62,000 bases of DNA, taken from contig NMRA01000033.1 of assembly GCA_002633005.1 (NCBI GenBank), positions 1,301,508-1,363,507 on the forward strand, in the 5' to 3' direction. Positions within the stretch are counted from its first letter, which is position 1, and every line of letters begins with the position of its first letter. A model generated the notes under the pieces. It made no database searches and was not told where the DNA came from. It was given only the letters and a program-made list of their open reading frames with translations. Of this stretch, positions 23,605-36,000 are shown one piece after another. The stretch is from Phoronis australis (Eukaryota; Phoronida; Phoronidae). A program made the translations under genes and the position numbers.

Positions 23605-25888
23605 CTTTGATACAGGAATGTGCCAAGAATTGTTTCAGTACGATGACACTCGTGGCCACTTGATTTGGCTTTCCTCAATTTCTAACTGCTGCCTGATGGT
23701 TTTTTAGCCTTGGCCCTAGGTAATTGCCTATTACTTGCACACCCATCCAAGAATTAATTCTATCCAATGTAGTCAATAGCAGTAAACAAGCTAGTTAAGC
23801 CAGCAGGATAACTGTCCTCTGATGAAGGTTTTCATGCCAAGCAGACGACTTTTGAAGGGGAAAGGTATGGACACAATATTTTCCTGGCATTTGGTTGGCT
23901 GTTCGGATCACTTTGTACTGACATTTGGTGGCTAACATATTAGTTGAGGTTATATTTTTTCCAACTTTTAAATTAAAATTCTTACTAAACGTGCAAGTGT
24001 ATTCTTGGGAACTTTTTTGAAATTGACTTTTTAACATTTGTAGATGGGTTTAATGCAAAGTTCCCCTTGCCCCCAGAAAGTGGCCACGGAGGTGAAAGAT
24101 AGGAGAGAGCTGGGACTATGGCCTATACGCTAACCTGAGGTTAACCACAAACGGTGTGTCAAAGGTTTAGTGAAGTCAGTTCTCATCTAAAAGTAAATAA
24201 ATCTGCAGTATATTCACGTGTATATGCAGTCGAAGCTGTGTCCATAACCGGAAGTATTCGCATTCGCTTACGCGCGGACCATTAGAGTAAAGCCGTGTTT
24301 AAAAGTGAACCTCCGGATATAGTCGCACCCCATTCAAATTTCTTAATTATTCTCATACGTACATGTGTTTAATTTTCAACTTCTTTTCAAACACGTAGTT
24401 TGTCTTCAGCTAAAAAAATGGTGACACAGGTTTTCCCGGGAAGGTTGATTATAGGTGATTTATGACAACCAAACGTTTCTTTAATTTTTTTCCTAAGATT
24501 ACGCACTATACAGGTCTGGCTCAATTCATGATGTTCTTCTTTTGTTTACCACTTACCAATATGAAAATATTAAAGGGTAATTCCACGACAGTTGTCCCCT
24601 CAGTTACACAAACAAAAATAGCGCGGAATACATTATCACTGAAGTCTACCGAGATGGAGACAAGGGGGCGGAGAAAAATACCGTTTAATTGCCCTAAAAC
24701 CTATTTTGCAACTGAACTGTTCTGTTCGTTCTATTAGTTACATCGAGTGATCTTATCTGAATATCTATGAAACGCGCTGTCAAACCAAGTCGCGTAAAGA
24801 TGTTGAGCAAGATTATGCGCTTTTGTCGAGGACGATCCGTGTGCCACGGCAAGTCATGCGCCAATATGGAAACTTCGGGGAGTTTCACGTGTGTGCAAAA
24901 CACTTGAGTAAATTTTCTTTGATTAGCACATTATTTAGGATATAGGCAGGGGGCTTAACAATGTCATAGGGCCCTGAGAACACTAGCAATGTGCTGTGCC
25001 CCTATACCATCACGTAGGCCTACACGTGTACCGTACAGGAAAGACTTTATAACAGTGTCATCAAAATTGAACAACACAACGCTTGTGGAACGAAAACAAA
25101 GAATCATAAATCCATTTCAACACTCCAGATGTACCGGCCAATCACTTCAGTGGCCGTCACATAAGCTCCCGAGCATATCCACGAAACACTTGCCTTTCAT
25201 TAGAGAGGCAGTGTTGCGTAGTCTTTCATGATCTTACTTTCCGCGCGTTACTCGCATCTACGGAACGCATCCCTTGTAAAACAGTTGCGAGCTAATTCTT
25301 ATCAGTGAACTCGGCCTTTAAGAGATGACGTCATTGGGTTTTTTAACTCATCAACTTAATTCGGAATTTAGAGTAGGCTAAACGGTTGTTTGGCTTTCAC
25401 AGATTTACCGTTTGTCAGAAGGCGTGTCGATTTAAAATGGTATTATTTTGCAGTATGGCTAGTATTGACACGAACGCGTCATTTCAACACGAGTAAGTTT
25501 ATATAATTTACATAATGTTTTTAAATTTAAACAAAACAGATTTCGGAAACTGCAGTCATCAAATTTCATGTTAGCAACAGACTGATTTGCAGCTCACTTA
25601 GGCTAACACGCTTGCCTTCAACGTTGCTTCAGGCTGATAGGACAAGAAATGGTTGTAGTCACTCACCCGTCCTACGGTTTGCATGTGTGGAAATCTAACA
25701 AGACGTAGATAAATGCGTACAATCTCTAGTTCGATCCCTACGCTAATGTTGCCAGCACCGCTGAATCTACAACATTTCGTCCCGGAGAACGTAAACAGTT
25801 TCACTACAATGAATGAAATATAATGAAAAAGGGTTCTGCTGTTTCCAAAGACATTCAGTTGAGATGTATTGTCACTGATGTGTATCGC
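23605..25888. other. Intergenic, no gene recognised
   Basis: Only short unsupported frames. No repeat with clear ends was seen. Confidence 0.5.
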
Positions 25889-25889
25889 C

Positions 25890-26041
25890 GGCCCAATAGG
25901 TGAACGTTACGCACGTAATTGAACTGCGTAAATTAATTATTAATGATATAAATTAATTCCTTACCGCGTAAATTGTTTGCTGCGTAAATTAATTTTTAAC
26001 GGCGTCAATTAATTATTTGCGTAACGTTCACCTATTTGGCC
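25890..26041. mobile_element. Short palindromic MITE
   Basis: Left end GGCCCAATAGGTGAACGTTA and right end TAACGTTCACCTATTTGGCC form TIRs with one mismatch, about 152 bp overall. The interior is made of repeated GCGTAAATTAATT words. The target duplication is not clear. Confidence 0.85.
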
Positions 26042-27013
26042 AACGATAAATGTGTACTTAATATGTATAACAGTAGCCAACATTCGAACTAATAGAAAAA
26101 GCGGGACATCTGGATCCATACCAATACGCAAGGGTCAAATAACCGCCGCAACACTAAAAATCGAACGAGAAAACAGGAGTAAATAACGTGGAGAATCTCA
26201 GGCGCTAATGATGTACGTCAGTTTCGCCGCGTGTGTCAAAAAGCGGGACAGTTTGATCGTGTGGGGGATGCAGGACAACTTCAAAGACCGGGACTGCCGG
26301 CCTAAAGTGGGGCAGCTGGCAAGTATACTTCTTACAGGGTTCGCTAGTCACACAGAAATATTGAAAGTGATTGTAGGCAGGATCCTGCATCATGTAAAAT
26401 CATGTATTTAATAACACACCCATGAAAACCACACGCGAACGCAAAAACCCGATAGCTGCCTCATTTTTAAGTTCACGAGTTACAGCGTACGTGTATAGTA
26501 TGAAATTGAACTTCGCACTATAAAACGTTTTATGGCTCGTGACTTCTCTTAGGATTACCAGCAGCGGTAGTCAAGGCACTCAAAGTAATTAAAAAAAATC
26601 ATGACTTTTTTCAAAAACATTTCTAAGCTGACTGTTTTTTAATTTTGTATTAATTAGAGTCCTTTCTATCATGGGCTGAGCACCTCGCCTCGGTCATCGA
26701 GTCGTAGTGCGATATAGTGACGAGAGGTGTCAGCACTATCAAGGTCAAGAATGTCTCTTGTGTGGAAGGGGTAATCGCAGCTGTTGTCCTGCGAGGTCAT
26801 CTCTCGTGTGCGTAGACTGCTTAGACAGTAAAGTTAAGTGAACTGAACGTCGGTTGTTTAATTTCTCCTTGACTTATGCTCTGATTAGTACAGTTACTGT
26901 GTCATCTCGCATCAAACTTTCGGGCGGTTTTTTTGTCGAGTTCAGCTCGGACCACCAACCGTTGTACCCTCTGCAAGAGAAACCCACGGAATTCGAGATC
27001 TTGACTCTCAAAA
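26042..27013. other. 5' flank of the P450 gene
   Basis: No coding region. It must hold the P450 promoter and 5' UTR, but no clear TATA box was identified. Confidence 0.4.
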
Positions 27014-30000
27014 ATGGGCTTCGTATCGAGTACCGAGCTAGTGTTGGCCTTGCTCTCGATTGTATTTTATAAATTTGCGGCGTGGCTGTGGCGGATTAAA
27101 ACCAGTGGTCTCCCTCCCGGCCCTGCGCCCTTGCCTCTGATTGGCAACATGCTCCATGTGTTCCGCGGAGGAATGAATAACGTCCACATAACGCTGGCGA
27201 AGCTGGGTAAGTATATCAAATGCTTTCATCGTCTAGACTGCTGACTATCATCGGTCCGTTTAGTCCATTTCATATTGATATGTAGACCGCCCTTACTGTA
27301 TTGTGTGTGCGTCAACATCGGGAGCTCATTCATTGCAGTTTGGTTTGAGTTGAACAAAACACGTAACATGTCCGTCAATGCGTGTACGTGATTGAATAGT
27401 GGCTTCAGCCTCTGATATTTTCTTTGGTAGTCGTCTTTACTTTTGACGGGTGTTCAGCAACGATAGTCTAATACAGTGCATTTAGAGAGTGAACTGAAAA
27501 TTGGAGCCTTCTGTGGGAAACTTCCGTAAAAACGAAGTCTTGCTTTCGCTGATCTTTGTTTCATTCAGAAATACCACTTACCACCCCTTTTCCACCTAAT
27601 TGACGTACACCTAACCCAGTTAACAGTATTTTTTGGCCAGTGTTTTCGAGATTTTATCTTGAACATTTATATCGCATGAAATTTGCTCATGATATTGCTC
27701 CGGTTGTTTTGCTATGAATGTACCTCTCTTTTTTACTATTTTTACAAAAAAAATTAAAAGCATGATCACGTGACCTAATTAATGGCAGATCGGTATAAAA
27801 TCAAAAATCAAATTCTACGGAATTTCTGCGTTAAGAGTATAAATACTTTTGCTGAGTTAAAATTCTAGAGGTTTGTAGATATTTAGTTAAATGTACTTGA
27901 ACAGTCTTGTCGGTAAGGTCCTACATGACCTTAAACCTGAAAGAGATGACTTAGCCAAAAATGAATACATCACTTGGAACCAAAGTTTTTCTGGTCTACT
28001 GGTCAGAAAAAAGCCAACTTAAGCGCGCTTCACACTTCGTGTATTTGAAATAACGATATTTCTATCAAACATGTATTACAGCCGAATTAAGTGTGGAGTC
28101 TAGGGAAACACTATAGTGTAGATGTATGCCGCCTCAGGTTAATGATAACTTGATTGCCTTCTCAAAGATACTACCTTTGTTCTCATGTCGTCTGGAGCAC
28201 GTCGGGTATTTTCGTACCCTCAAATTTCCCTTCTGCGCAGGTGTCAACTTCAGCCATACAAGACATTTGGCTTTCAAGGGTTTTGACTTTGGATCTCAGG
28301 TCCTTATCGAGAGTCTGAAAAAAACAAACGGTTTTTTGGCGTTCTCAACTCAAAAGCACTACTCATTGATTACTGAAACTTAATTCCGCTACAGATTTTT
28401 AATCGGTTAATTCACACCGGGAAAAAATACCAGCACACAAAAATAGGACCAAAAAACACCAAATTTGACAGTTTTCTCCCCAAAGTTACTACATCCCAGC
28501 AAGTGCTAAAAAAATCTGTCAACAGATTCAGAATGCTCTTACTCTCAAGCTTCTAAAAATGTGATCATAGTAGGCCCTTTACCGGCTACTTTTTTGGCAA
28601 TTTCGATCTGTCTGACAGCCACCTGAAATCGCACCTGGCTTCTCAGTCAGCAGGCGACAGAGGTTGGAAGCAAACGACAGCCACTATTTTGCATGGAAAG
28701 TAGGACATGGCTAAAAAACTTGGCTTTTCTCATTCAGAAACACAAGTAAATCAGTTTCCTGGCAATTATTTTCAACAAATTCCTCAAACCACCCGCCAAA
28801 CCTGACACACGCCTTGTCTTTAAATTCTAGGGATCAGACTAAAATACTTGAGGTATTCCCGATGCCTCACATTATTGCTGAAGAAGTGTTTCGTATCCGA
28901 TGCGCAACTGCGAACTTAAACCATAAACCAAATCATGTAATTCTTGAAATGGAGATTGCCGTCTGCCATGGCTGCGTTCCGTCGGCTTAAGATTTAGAAT
29001 AGCCCCCCACTTTTTCCAGTGCTGCGCCGCCAATGGTCTATAGGCGGTGCAGCACAGGGGAGCTAGGGGGCTACAGCCCCCCCCCCCCACTTTTTTCAGT
29101 GCTGCGCCGCCCAAGGTATAATTGTTGAGACTTACAAGGCTGAAGCCATCCTTTTACCGTCTCCACCAAATCCCTCAACTCGTTAGATGACGTGAAGCAC
29201 GTGACCCGCTCTGAGTGATAATTTGAGGCTACAAAAATACCCGAGGTGTTCCAAATGCTTACCTTGTGTCACTATTGTTACTATTTTAGCTGAAGACTAT
29301 GGTGAGATGTTTACATTCTACTTGGGGTCACGGCCCATGGTTGTGCTCAACACGTATGACGTAATGAGGGATGCGTTCATAACACACGGCCGATCATTTT
29401 CTGGACGGAATCAAAGCGCTGTAATGAAAGTCGTTGGAAAGCGCGGAGGTGATTTCTCTTTTCTAGTTTAGATGACGTTTCAAGTTCGTAGTCGGGTGTC
29501 AGCGCTTAGACATCAAGCAATTTCAAGAAAACAAACAGTATCTGTGTATACAGAAATGATGTTAGTTTAGGACCAAATAGTCGAGTGCATCTGCCCGGCG
29601 TCTGGCTCAGCCAGTAAATCATTTCGCTCGTTGCCATGGTTTCTGCTGCTTTATGTGTGCATTAACCAATTCTATTTTTATCAGTCGAATCCGAGGTCCT
29701 TGCATCTTCCGAATACTACGAGGAACTCCAGTGCTGTAGTGGGGCGCACGTAGACGCAGCCAAAAACCTTTTTACATCTTAATTGTTAACGTAGCGCCTG
29801 CGTACAGTAAGTGACGGTATAGTGGGGCGTAGTCTTGATACAATAGCTTACGGTATCGAGGCACTGCTACGCTGACGACAGCATTGTTGCCCAATATTCC
29901 GGCGCGCGTGACCGTAACAATTATGGTGTCATATTATAGGGGGATAAAAGGGGGACTGAAGGGCTCCGAAGACACACCCCACGGGCGACTAAAAAAGTAG

Positions 30001-33000
30001 CCAGCATATCGTTTCTGGGCATTACGTGCCTATTTTCCTTTAAAATGGTTTTTGGCCCCCTTTCAGAGACCGCTTGGAATGCACGCGGACCTTTGACTAC
30101 CTCTGTGTGTGGTTGGGCCCCTTTTTGCGACATCCTAGATTCGCAATTGCATACTCGAAGTAAATACCCACTCATGAGTCAAAATATAGGTCTACATATG
30201 CACGGGTGAGAAACAACATGACCGCCGGTCCTCTAAACAGGACCTCCGGGGATCAAATGGGACCGCCGCACCAGAAAATGGGACTGACGCACCCAAAAAC
30301 ATGACCGCCCCACCACAAAACAGGACCGCCGGGGACTAAAACCGCAACAACTAACAGGCTAAGATTTATTACCGTTAGGCCTACACAGATCATACAATGG
30401 GGCTATATACGTATGCATATGCAGGTCTTGTGCCGATTAATCCACCGAAATCTTTTGTGAGCAACAAAGGACACTTCGCTTTGTAATACGCGGCGCTTTT
30501 GAGTTTTACTCATCACCAGGCTCCCGGCTGCGGTATGTGACTTATAAACAGTTGAAAGGTCAACATTTAATAAATCTAACACAAAACAACCTCGTTGTAC
30601 GCTTTTGAGCTAAATAATTATAATTTTATCCACTGCATAAGTTTTAGAACAAAATGAAAATCATTTTCTCCAATTTGACGTTTAAAGTTAGTCAAGTAAA
30701 AAAACGGACGTTCTGGTTCTCGGGTGAAGCATCATCATACTAGCTGCCTTTGTGCGGCAAAGCTGTACATTAAATATACAGCTTTGCGCCGATGTGGGTA
30801 AAAAACTGAACATGTAAAATCTTTACCCGGCGAATTTTTTTTAACGACACTCTTCCTTGAGTAAACTAAATTATTTCATCGGCGCTCGAGAGAAATTGTC
30901 GTTCTGTCGTTATTCTGCGTTCTCTTAAGTCGGCTTACATTGGCCGGTTCCTTTTCCCCCGATTCTTCAGTCAACTGTCCTTCTACAAGGTTGCGTACCT
31001 GGCACAACAAATTATCGAAACTGGTTTCATTTCGTTATAAGTTTTCAGTACTTTAATACCAGCAAACCGAATTTCATAACAAACCTTGTTGCCGCCAAGT
31101 TGTCATCATCTTTCGAAAGATGTCTCAAAATTTTTCTGAGGAAATGGCGCGTGCACATGTCACTTATTATTACAACAGTTCATTAGATTGTTTTTCACTC
31201 AAGCGGTTGCAAACTGCAAGGTGAGTGTTGGTTGACGCCTAGATTTTGCATGCGCCTGCATCGGTCGCGCGCTCTACTACATGTTGATGTAAGTTCCACG
31301 ACGAGGTGACGAGCAGAACTACCCGGGCTGTGGGCAATGTCGGGGATGTAACGGAGCTCAATAACGCAAGGCTGTCAAGCTTTATTTTGGCGATAGTCTT
31401 TACACAGCTATCTGACCGGTTACGTCATAACCCGCAGTATCACACAAAGGCCTTAACTACTCAGTCCCCGGCGGTCCTGTTTTGTGGTGGGGCGGTCATG
31501 TTTTTGGGTGCGTCAGTCCCATTTTCTGGTGCGGCGGTCCCATTTGATCCCCGGAGGTCCTGTTTAGAGGACCGGCGGTCATGTTGTTTCTCACCCGTGA
31601 TATGTGTGAGTCAGGTTTTGCGAATTCAGTGCAATTTAAAAGTTCAATGATCAAGGTGATACGATGGGCATTGGGCGCCCACTTACCTCTAATTTTACTA
31701 CTACAGCAATGAGGAACTCTCAGGTCTACCCATTATGTTTTGTCCACTGTTAGACTTTTTCATTTAGGGCCCAATCCATTTAATTTATCAATTTACACAA
31801 AACGTTATTTTTTGGAAAAAGAGTGTTAGAATACAATTTCGAACTGTTAGATATTGCTTGGTCGTAAGCAAATTCGTTGCCAATGGAATTTTATAGGTAT
31901 AGCCAACGCCGAAGGAAATCTGTGGAAGCAACACAGAAAATTCGCTCAGTTTCACTTAAACCAACTAGGATTCGGCAAGTCTTCGTTCGAAAGCAAAATT
32001 CACGAGGAGGTGTCATGCCTACTGCGAGCGCTTGAAGAGAAACAAGGAGAACCGTTTGACATGCAAGTAAGCCTGACGTCTTGATTACCTGTGTTGATTA
32101 CTTTTTGCAGTTTAGTATAACATGCACATTGCCAAGGTTCTGGCGTTGTTTGGTAATGGCAAGTGTATGGATAAAGTTTAGAATAATTTCAGTCCAGCGA
32201 ATAGTTGTATTTCAGCAAGAAACATGGCTATGATATAAGTAACAGTTACAGTCATAATACTTGATATGCCTAACCATGTTTTTCGGCTAAAGGAAATGCC
32301 ATTTGGAAAAGTCTTCCACGCCACCCCTACCTTATTAAGGCACTGTAAACCAATTTTACCAATACTGCACCTTTTCAAGATGGTCTAAACCCGCCTTCTG
32401 TCAAAGGCTAACTTTTGATTCCGAATCTACCTTTATGAAACTGGCACCGTTCCAAAAAAACAGATTTTAGATAATTTTGGACTTTAGTTTAAGATTTGAC
32501 ACAGGGAAATTCATTATTTCCGCCCACAAAGCATAAAATCCCAGTACAAATTTTCGACAGCGACCTTTCTTCATTTGTTATTCAGGATCCTGATGAAACT
32601 GTTTGAAGATTTGTCTCAACTTCCAAACTTTGAAACTTCCAAATCCTGTAAGTTAGTCAAAAATAAGACGAAACTTAAGTTAAAAACTTAAATCAAACTT
32701 AAGATCATTTTCTTGCAACAGACTTGAGACAAATTTAAAATTTGTCTTAGCTAAGTCAGTTTTCTTGGAACGGGCCTGTGGTCTTGAACTTTTCCTTATG
32801 TAGTTTAGCATGATTTATGGGCTTGGGAAGAGCTATCAGTTTGTTATTGCTTACAACTTTCCGTTTACACTTACAAAGTTGACACGGATCAGCTGACACG
32901 GAACAAATTGTTCCAGTGTGTAAACGGACTGACACGGAGCAAATTGACACCGCGGTGACAAATTTCTGCCACCCGTTTGTGAGGTAGAACAATTTGCGCC

Positions 33001-36000
33001 GAACATCTTGCGCCGTGTCAATTATAAGTCTAAACGCGAAACTGGAGCAAGGCGGAAAGGTCATCTCTACTGCGCTTGTGCAATGACCTACGTACGTGTC
33101 TCTGCAACTCTCGTCATTTGTAAACCTGCGCATGTGCGATCCGGTCTCTCCAGCCTTTAATTTCCGTCTTGCCACGGTTAGTGAGTTGTGTGTGTAAAAG
33201 GCCGCTTGACACGGGTCAATTTGCTCCGTTTCAGTCAGTTTACATACTGGAACAACTCGTTACGGGTCAGCTGATCCGTGTCAACTTTGTAAGTGTAAAC
33301 GGCACTTATTTATGCACTGAGCGTGTCTCAAGCAATGACCCAAATGTGAGTTCTCAAGTTTCAAGTCCAGCGTCTGAGCTTTATCTTTTTACTCGAAATC
33401 GATCTCGAAATGATTTTTATCATCTTCCATTCTACTTTAGTTCGAACTCAAGATAAATATAGATTATTACATGGCGAAGTCGTTATCCCCCGTTATCTAG
33501 AGCCCGAGTGGATTTTGGAGAATTATCACTCGGGCTCTAGATAACGGGGGATAACGACTTCGCCATGTAATAATCTATTTATACCACATACTGAACGAGA
33601 AACATTGCAATGAATCGATCTACCTTTCGCGACTCGCCTCGGTTTTGTAACTACTTTCTATGTCAGGGGCCCGGGGTCGGAGGTCGTGACCTTTTAAGAA
33701 AAGCCGAGCTATTTTTGTCAAATAATGCTTTTACTCAAAACCAATTGAAAAATAAAACAAAATAGAAATGAAGTGAATCTATAAATTAAGGTTTAGCAAC
33801 TATTATAGCTTACTACACATTTTATCACGCTAAGCTTCGACCGGGAAAATATCGTCTGCTAAAGTAGGTTACCACTAGTAATTGACTATAATACTCAAGT
33901 CAAAGGATCCCGACGACACGATACCCCACATTAAATTGGAGATCGGTGATTTACAAGTGAGAGAACACGAGAGGAAAATTTCGCTGAATTAAAATATTGT
34001 TTTTATGGAAATTATGCGTCTTATTTTTCATAGCGTACAATGCCCTTTGCTGAACATGCGAATGTTGCGCGTGCTCATTTAAGTATTCTATTTTCACGTT
34101 CGATGACGTCAGCCCCTGAGTGGTGTAGTGGTAAAGTCGGCGACTCGAAACTCTTGAGGCCCGGGTTCGAATCCGGCCTCTGTTTCCCGCCAAAATGTTA
34201 TCTCACTAGTGAGATAACTTTATGGGTTATTACACGGTTGTATCTGCCATTCGAGGCTAATATTGTGGTATAAGTGTCTGTTATACCACAATATTAGCGT
34301 CAAATGGCAAATACAACCGTGTAATAACCCATAAAGTTATCTCACTAGTGAGATACCGATTTGGCGGGAAACCGAGGACGGGGTCGAACCCGGGACCCTA
34401 ATATTGCTAGTCGCCGACTTTACCGCTACACCACGCAGCGACTGACGTCATCAGGAGTGAAAATAGAATACTTAAATGAGCACGAGCAATAATCGCACGT
34501 TCAATAAACCACATTGTACTGTACTTATACGCTATGAAAAATAAGACACATAATTTCCATAAAAATGATATCATAATTCGGTGAAATTTTTCTCTCATGT
34601 CCTCTTACTTGTAAATCACCGATCTCTAGTTTGAATGCGGGTATCGTGTCGTCAGGATTTTTGACTTGAGAATTATATTCAGTTACCAGTGGTAANAAAG
34701 GTCACGACCTCCGACCCCGGGCCTCTGACATAGAAAGTAGTTACAAAGCCGTGGAGAGTCAGAAAAGGTAAATCGATTCATTGCAATGTTTCTCGTTTAG
34801 TATGTGGTATAAATAGATTATTACATGTTCTCAGCCGTTATCCCCCTTATCTAGAGCCCTCGTGGATTTTGGAGAATTATCACCCTCGGGGCTAACGCCC
34901 CTCGGGCGATAATTTTCCAAAATCCACTCAGGCTCTAGATAACGGGGGATAACGACTTCGCCATGTAATAATCTATATTTATTTTGTGTTGCTTTACTTG
35001 GATGACTGTAAACCTGCCTCCCGTTCAGTAACGCTAGGACTTCGCTAAAAAGCAAGACTTCGCGAGATTACGTGATAAATTGCCGTGTATTTTAAATGAG
35101 AACACGTGACTTTGACTGGGTTTTAGCTCGGTCCTAGCGTAGGTCCTAGAGTCTACTGAACGCACGCCTGTTTTGCGCTGAACTCGAAATCTCGAGATTT
35201 TGCTCGAGCTTTCACGCGACTTTGAATCTGAGGTCATCAATTCCGAATTTTAACTTAATTCTGCTCGTTTGCGGCATCCTTTATGCTCGAACACTGAGTA
35301 GTAGACAATCGTGATTTCGCATTAAAGGAAAACGAAAACCATCAAAAAATTTTTCTTAAGTTCGATCGGGTTTCGCGCAGTAAAAACCCAAATCCAGAAA
35401 TCTCTTCTAATCTGAGTAACTAGCATTTTCTTGTGAAAGAAGCTAGTATGATCACGATCTTGGCGTGTAGTACATGGCGATGTCTCGTGAAGTCTTGCGT
35501 GATCTCACGTTTTCGAGAGCTTCTCGTGCCTGCGGTCTGTGGAACGCTCGCCGGGGCTGCGTTTTGTGCACTTACGGCGACAAGTCTTTGCTTATGGAAC
35601 GGAAACGTCATTTATATCCCGAAATTCGTTACTTTTATTCAATAATTCAGCATTCTTACCTCACCGAATACTACTTCTAATGGTCCTCGTTTAGTTTAGT
35701 TACGGCTAGTAAGGTAGTTAGCGTCCTAGTGAAAGACTCAGTTTCGTTTCACTGACTCGCGTAATTTCGCGCGGTCTTGAGTAGTCTCGTTTTTTTCACA
35801 AGAAACATGATTTATGGAACGGTACCCAGTTTTATATGGGCAAGTGGCCAAACCAAAAGCTACTCATTTTGAGTAGAGGGCGGTATACTGCAGCTTTCAG
35901 TTAAACCACGACAGTTCTGGGGTCTGTTTCATGAAAAGGGACGATCAACCTAAGTCAGAAATTTGGTTTTACACTCCCACTTCTCAAGTTCTGAATAAAG

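Larger units (their letters stand above)
33453..34982. mobile_element. 1.5-kb palindrome: two tail-to-tail copies of a tRNA-containing element
   Basis: Copy 1 (33453-34273, +) and copy 2 (34281-34982, -) are inverted repeats around a 7-bp spacer. Each copy has a hairpin at its outer end, a body of about 600-700 bp containing a tRNA-like module, a TTATCTCACTAGTGAGATAA palindrome, and an inner end TGTGGTATAA. The outer hairpin of copy 1 has 51-bp perfect arms (33460-33510 and 33528-33578). That of copy 2 is longer-looped, with slightly different arms. Copy 2 lacks roughly 190 bp of the body and contains the single N (34696). A third copy, unpaired, is at 38747-39624. In P450 intron 3. No transposase; family unknown to me. 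Confidence 0.85.

Noticed and set aside
34112-34188. Functional tRNA gene
   Set aside because: A and B boxes are present, but stems pair poorly and the module is carried by a repeated element in three places.
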